DNA of 64,000 bases from Acanthochromis polyacanthus. Lineage: Eukaryota; Chordata; Actinopteri; Pomacentridae. A program made the position numbers and the translations under genes. The stretch lies in contig NC_067125.1 in the NCBI RefSeq assembly GCF_021347895.1, positions 25,337,621-25,401,620 of the forward strand. The letters run 5' to 3'. A model generated the notes under the pieces. That model saw only the letters and a list, made by a program, of their open reading frames with translations. It did not search any database and was not told the DNA's origin. How positions within the stretch are numbered: position 1 is the first letter of the stretch; each line of letters starts with the position of its first letter. Positions 60,957-64,000 of the stretch are shown here, one piece after another.

Positions 60957-61966
60957 GTTAGTTCAGGAGACACATTCAGCCCAATTTGACCTCAAGCGGG
61001 CCGGAGCAGTTAAATCAGAGCACAGCATTCACGGAATTATCTTTTTACAAAACATCATGAACAACTGAAATTTCTTCAGAAAAATGAATTCAGTTTCAAC
61101 AACATTATGCCTCAGTTTATCATTTACACATTACAGATCAGTTTCTACACAGGATCAAAAACATTTAGTTACCGCTATCTGAAACTGAACGATACGGTAT
61201 TTTACCGTTTGATCAAAACGACAGAAGTCAGACACAGAAAAAGACAAAAAACAAGACAAAATGTTGCAAAGATGAGAAACTGGCAAAAGCAAGACAAAAT
61301 TACACAAATGAAAAGAGCAATGAAAACAAGACAAAAACAAAAGTGAGAAACAAAGTGACCAAAACATACACACACACAAAAATTGACAAAAAAGTTAGTA
61401 ACAGACAAAGAAAAACAAGACAAAAGATTACAGAAATGATAGAAACCAGACAAAAAAAACAAACAAACAAAAACAAGACAAAATATTACAAAAATAGACA
61501 CAAAACACCAAAATAAGAAAAAAAAAAAATTACTCAAATTTGACAAAATATTCCAAAATTGAGACTGCCATTTGGCCTCAACCTCATCGTCTCAACTAGT
61601 TTCTGGTGTTTGTTTTTACTGTCAGAATATTCAGATGAAGCAGCCGATTCTAATGGTTTTATGTGGGTAGATTCACTTAAGTCCTGAGATGACCAAACTG
61701 AGCATGTTTGAATGAATCAACTGAAGTAAAGCGGATACAAAAATGAGACCAGCGACAAAAGTCAGACAAACAACAAAAACACCACAAAATGTTACAAAAG
61801 TGAGACACAAAATGACAGAGGAACAATAACAGTACTTTAAGATTTACTTGTTAAGATGTAGGAATTATTTTAAATTTACAGTTTTGGAAGTGTAATTTTT
61901 GCAGTGAATGTCCACCGTCTGGCGGACCGGTTTTGGCCCGCAGGCCTCATGTTTGACACCCCTGGA
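60957..61966 (+). mobile_element. Non-autonomous hAT-like element, copy 2 (right end intact)
   Basis: The left part reads GTTCAGGAGACACATTCAGC then CCAATTTGACCTCAAGCGGG. The right end reads GGACCGGTTTTGGCCCGCAG then GCCTCATGTTTGACACCCCT, the inverse of the copy-1 left end. The core is again ACAAAA/GACAAAA-rich (61230-61560 and 61740-61820). It lies in intron 1 of the unrecognised gene. Confidence 0.75.
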
Positions 61967-62243
61967 TTAAGGGAAGAAACTTCATAAAATCTGATCAACA
62001 TGAGATAAAACTCTGTATTTTTAAACTAACTTGGTGCAAGTGTCACCCTTTTGTCTGGAAACTCCCTGTGAATCCCTGCAGGTCTAGTAACAGTCAGTAG
62101 ACGTGGTTCAAGGTCAGCTGGAAGTTGGTGCGTAAATCCGGAATAAACTTCCTTTGGAGATGGGAAAAGTTGCCAAGTCTTTAAAAGCAAACAACCCTGC
62201 GTTAATATAACACTTTAAATCATGTTTGGGTGTATTTTTATAC

Positions 62244-62392
62244 CTTAGTTCCTCTGAAACAGCCTCCCTGATCCGGAGTTCTGCTGAAAACTTCACCCAA
62301 ACACCGAGTCGCAGCTTTACGCACCGAGCGGGCGGCATCTCCGAAGCAACAACCACGACTCCTTGTGCTTTCATCCAAGCATGCTGCAGCAT
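62244..62392 (-). CDS. Exon 1 of the unrecognised gene
   Basis: The first ATG downstream of the putative TATA box is at 62392-62390. The frame runs 49 codons plus two bases to the donor CTAAG then GTATAA at 62243. It reads MLQHAWMKAQGVVVVASEMP then PARCVKLRLGVWVKFSAELR IREAVSEEL. The first ATG has a weak context; the in-frame ATG at residue 19 (MPPARC) has G at -3 and may be the true start. With exons 2-5 the joined length is 711 bp (236 codons plus stop), every junction GT-AG and in phase. The product would have a hydrophobic segment near residues 55-72 and a cysteine-containing C-terminal half. A non-coding transcript cannot be excluded. Confidence 0.4.
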
Positions 62393-62580
62393 GTAAACCG
62401 ACAAACAGCCTCTGAAAGGCCGGTAGGAATCCGCTGGACTGTGCGCCGCCACGTCCGCCCCTCTGACCGGCCCCGTTAACGCTCCTCCTCCGCGCAGCTG
62501 TGCGCAGACGGAGGCTTATAGGAATGTATGGAGACAGGAGCAAGGCCAGCTGGAGGACAGAACACTCACTGCACTTCATA
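62260..62580 (-). promoter_or_regulatory. CpG-rich promoter region with TATA-like box
   Basis: The segment is clearly richer in CpG than its surroundings. The minus strand carries TATAAG at 62520-62515, which would place initiation near 62490 and leave a 5' UTR of about 100 bases before the ATG at 62392. Confidence 0.45.
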
Positions 62581-63735
62581 TTGACTTCTAGTGAAATTTA
62601 CCAGGAATGTTGAGTTTTGTTTTATGTCTCAACTTCAGAACTTTAACTAAAAAGCTGCAAGAAAACATGAAACCATCCAAAGTCTCCGCAAAACATTTAA
62701 AGCCTGATTGAGAGACAAAGACATGAAAAAAGCTCCAACACTCTCAGAATCACAAGAAATGCAAACTGAAAAAGGTGTACAATGATTGAAAACACCCCAA
62801 TATAAGTGGGATAGAACAGAAACACTTATTTACCGCAACATAACCAAAAATGTGTAAACTTAATCAACATTCCTCTAACTGGACGTGATTCTGCCCAGCG
62901 TATGTTTCAGCTGAAATCCAACACATTTCAGGAGTGTTTTGGGATGTTTTAGTATCGCTCCACACTATTGAGACCAGATGTAGATATTGACGAAGGGGGA
63001 AATTAGTCTAAAATGTTCCAAATATTTTGAACATGTGAAAAAAAACTTGTGGTAATTCCACACTGTAGTTGTTCAGAGGGAATTTGGAGACATTACCCGA
63101 GTATTTTGTTTTACAATTTTTGCTCATTTAATTGATAAAAATCATTGAGTCTGAGACATTTAAGGTGAAACAGTAAAAGGTTTGACTGTCTTTTGTTTAA
63201 AATATCGATTACTAACTGAACTTTATACCAATTAAGTCCAGCATACGGTGATTTAAACTATCTTCTTAACATCAGTTTAAAACATTATACAGAAGTTAAA
63301 TGTAAACAAATCAACAAAACAACACAACAGGTGTTGACGCAAACTCGATTCCGTTAAGAACGCGTGGCTTTCTGGCCGCTCTGACGTGCTCTTGTACTCC
63401 CTCATAGTCCAAAAATAACAAAAACAGCAGCAGAGTCTATTCAAAAAGGGTCATTGTCCAAACGCACAATTATGAACGAATTCATCCACTTATTTACCTT
63501 CTGGAGTTCATCAAACTTCACAAAGAGCAAAGTCTTTCCAACAAACAGTCTGTCATGCCACACCAAACCACGGTCAAAAACACTTCACCTCTTGATTTGC
63601 GCCACACCTGTGCCAATTAGTGTGACCTTTAAATACATGGGTAACTAGTCACAGCACCACCTGCTGGTCACCAATTACAGGTAAATCAGTAAACAACAAC
63701 AGAACTCTAAATAGTCTGGATCATGTTCAGTTCAG
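62581..63735. other. Intergenic stretch, no feature recognised
   Basis: Mixed AT-rich sequence between the candidate promoter and the putative 3' UTR at the right edge. Confidence 0.45.
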
Positions 63736-63740
63736 AGTCC

Positions 63741-64000
63741 TTTATTGAGGATATTTCTTTGTACAGATGAAAGGTATTATGCCATGTACATGATAACTGC
63801 TGGTGAACTCCCTGGACAGTTGCCATAGCAACCATCTCTGCACTAATTAGTGGTTTCATTCACTCCACATGGTGGAAGTTAAATTAGTCCGTCCTCGTTT
63901 GCTGCCTATCTGTCAAATGCACGGCAGACTTCAGTATTAAATTTGTTCAAAAACTCTTTCTTAAAAACACTTCTTCACATTTTGAGGCACAGCACACTGA
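63741..64000 (-). terminator. Probable 3' UTR end with AATAAA of a gene lying to the right
   Basis: On the minus strand the sequence ends TATCCTCAATAAAGGACTCT GAACTGAAC, with AATAAA at 63746-63741 and normal downstream context. No coding frame lies in the last 260 bases, so only UTR would be inside the window. Confidence 0.4.
63819..63832. promoter_or_regulatory. Perfect palindromic RFX X-box motif
   Basis: GTTGCCATAGCAAC fits the RFX consensus GTNRCC-N(0-3)-RGYAAC on both half-sites. Confidence 0.5.

Overview
The window reads as vertebrate nuclear DNA, most likely from a teleost fish. It has GT-AG introns, long AT-rich non-coding stretches, and fish-type repeats: Tc1-like relics, TA- and TTAA-flanked MITEs, a hAT element, non-LTR 3' tails ending in GGAT repeats, and long GT, AT and ATCC microsatellites. 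Nothing bacterial is present (no operons, ribosome binding sites or CRISPR).

The left 17.4 kb carries the 5' part of one minus-strand gene. Exons at 17413-17309, 13999-13874, 12307-12148, 10944-10751 and 10663-10437 splice in a consistent phase into a giant exon that begins at 9550 and runs off the left edge at base 1. The two middle exons encode one PDZ domain whose residues match periaxin (and, next best, AHNAK2) closely. The giant exon encodes dozens of AHNAK-type repeats (KGGKFKMP, DVSLPK, DVEGPEVKG). I read it as a periaxin/AHNAK-family membrane-cytoskeleton scaffold. Its repeat array shows recent kilobase-scale, in-frame tandem duplications. The long open frames on the plus strand of this region are antisense shadows.

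From 17.5 to about 54 kb I find no convincing gene, only possible exons near 46.6 and 47.2 kb. This stretch holds a hAT-like ACAAAA-rich element, two dead Tc1 transposase copies, a long inverted repeat (22.3-23.0 kb), MITEs, non-LTR tails and several old tandem duplications with a period of about 260-305 bp. It also holds a promoter-like GC-rich block with a perfect CArG box at 38.5 kb, two piggyBac-type MITEs, and a complete 1.1-kb hAT element with an 8-bp target duplication.

The right 10 kb contains the most interesting unassigned signal. Five minus-strand exons (62392-62244, 60840-60769, 58838-58637, 57607-57416, 56482-56387) join with perfect phase into a 236-codon frame, with a TATA-like box upstream and an AATAAA downstream. 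I do not recognise the product. A weaker three-exon candidate lies at 55609-54707. The right edge (63.74-64.0 kb) looks like the 3' UTR of a further minus-strand gene outside the window.
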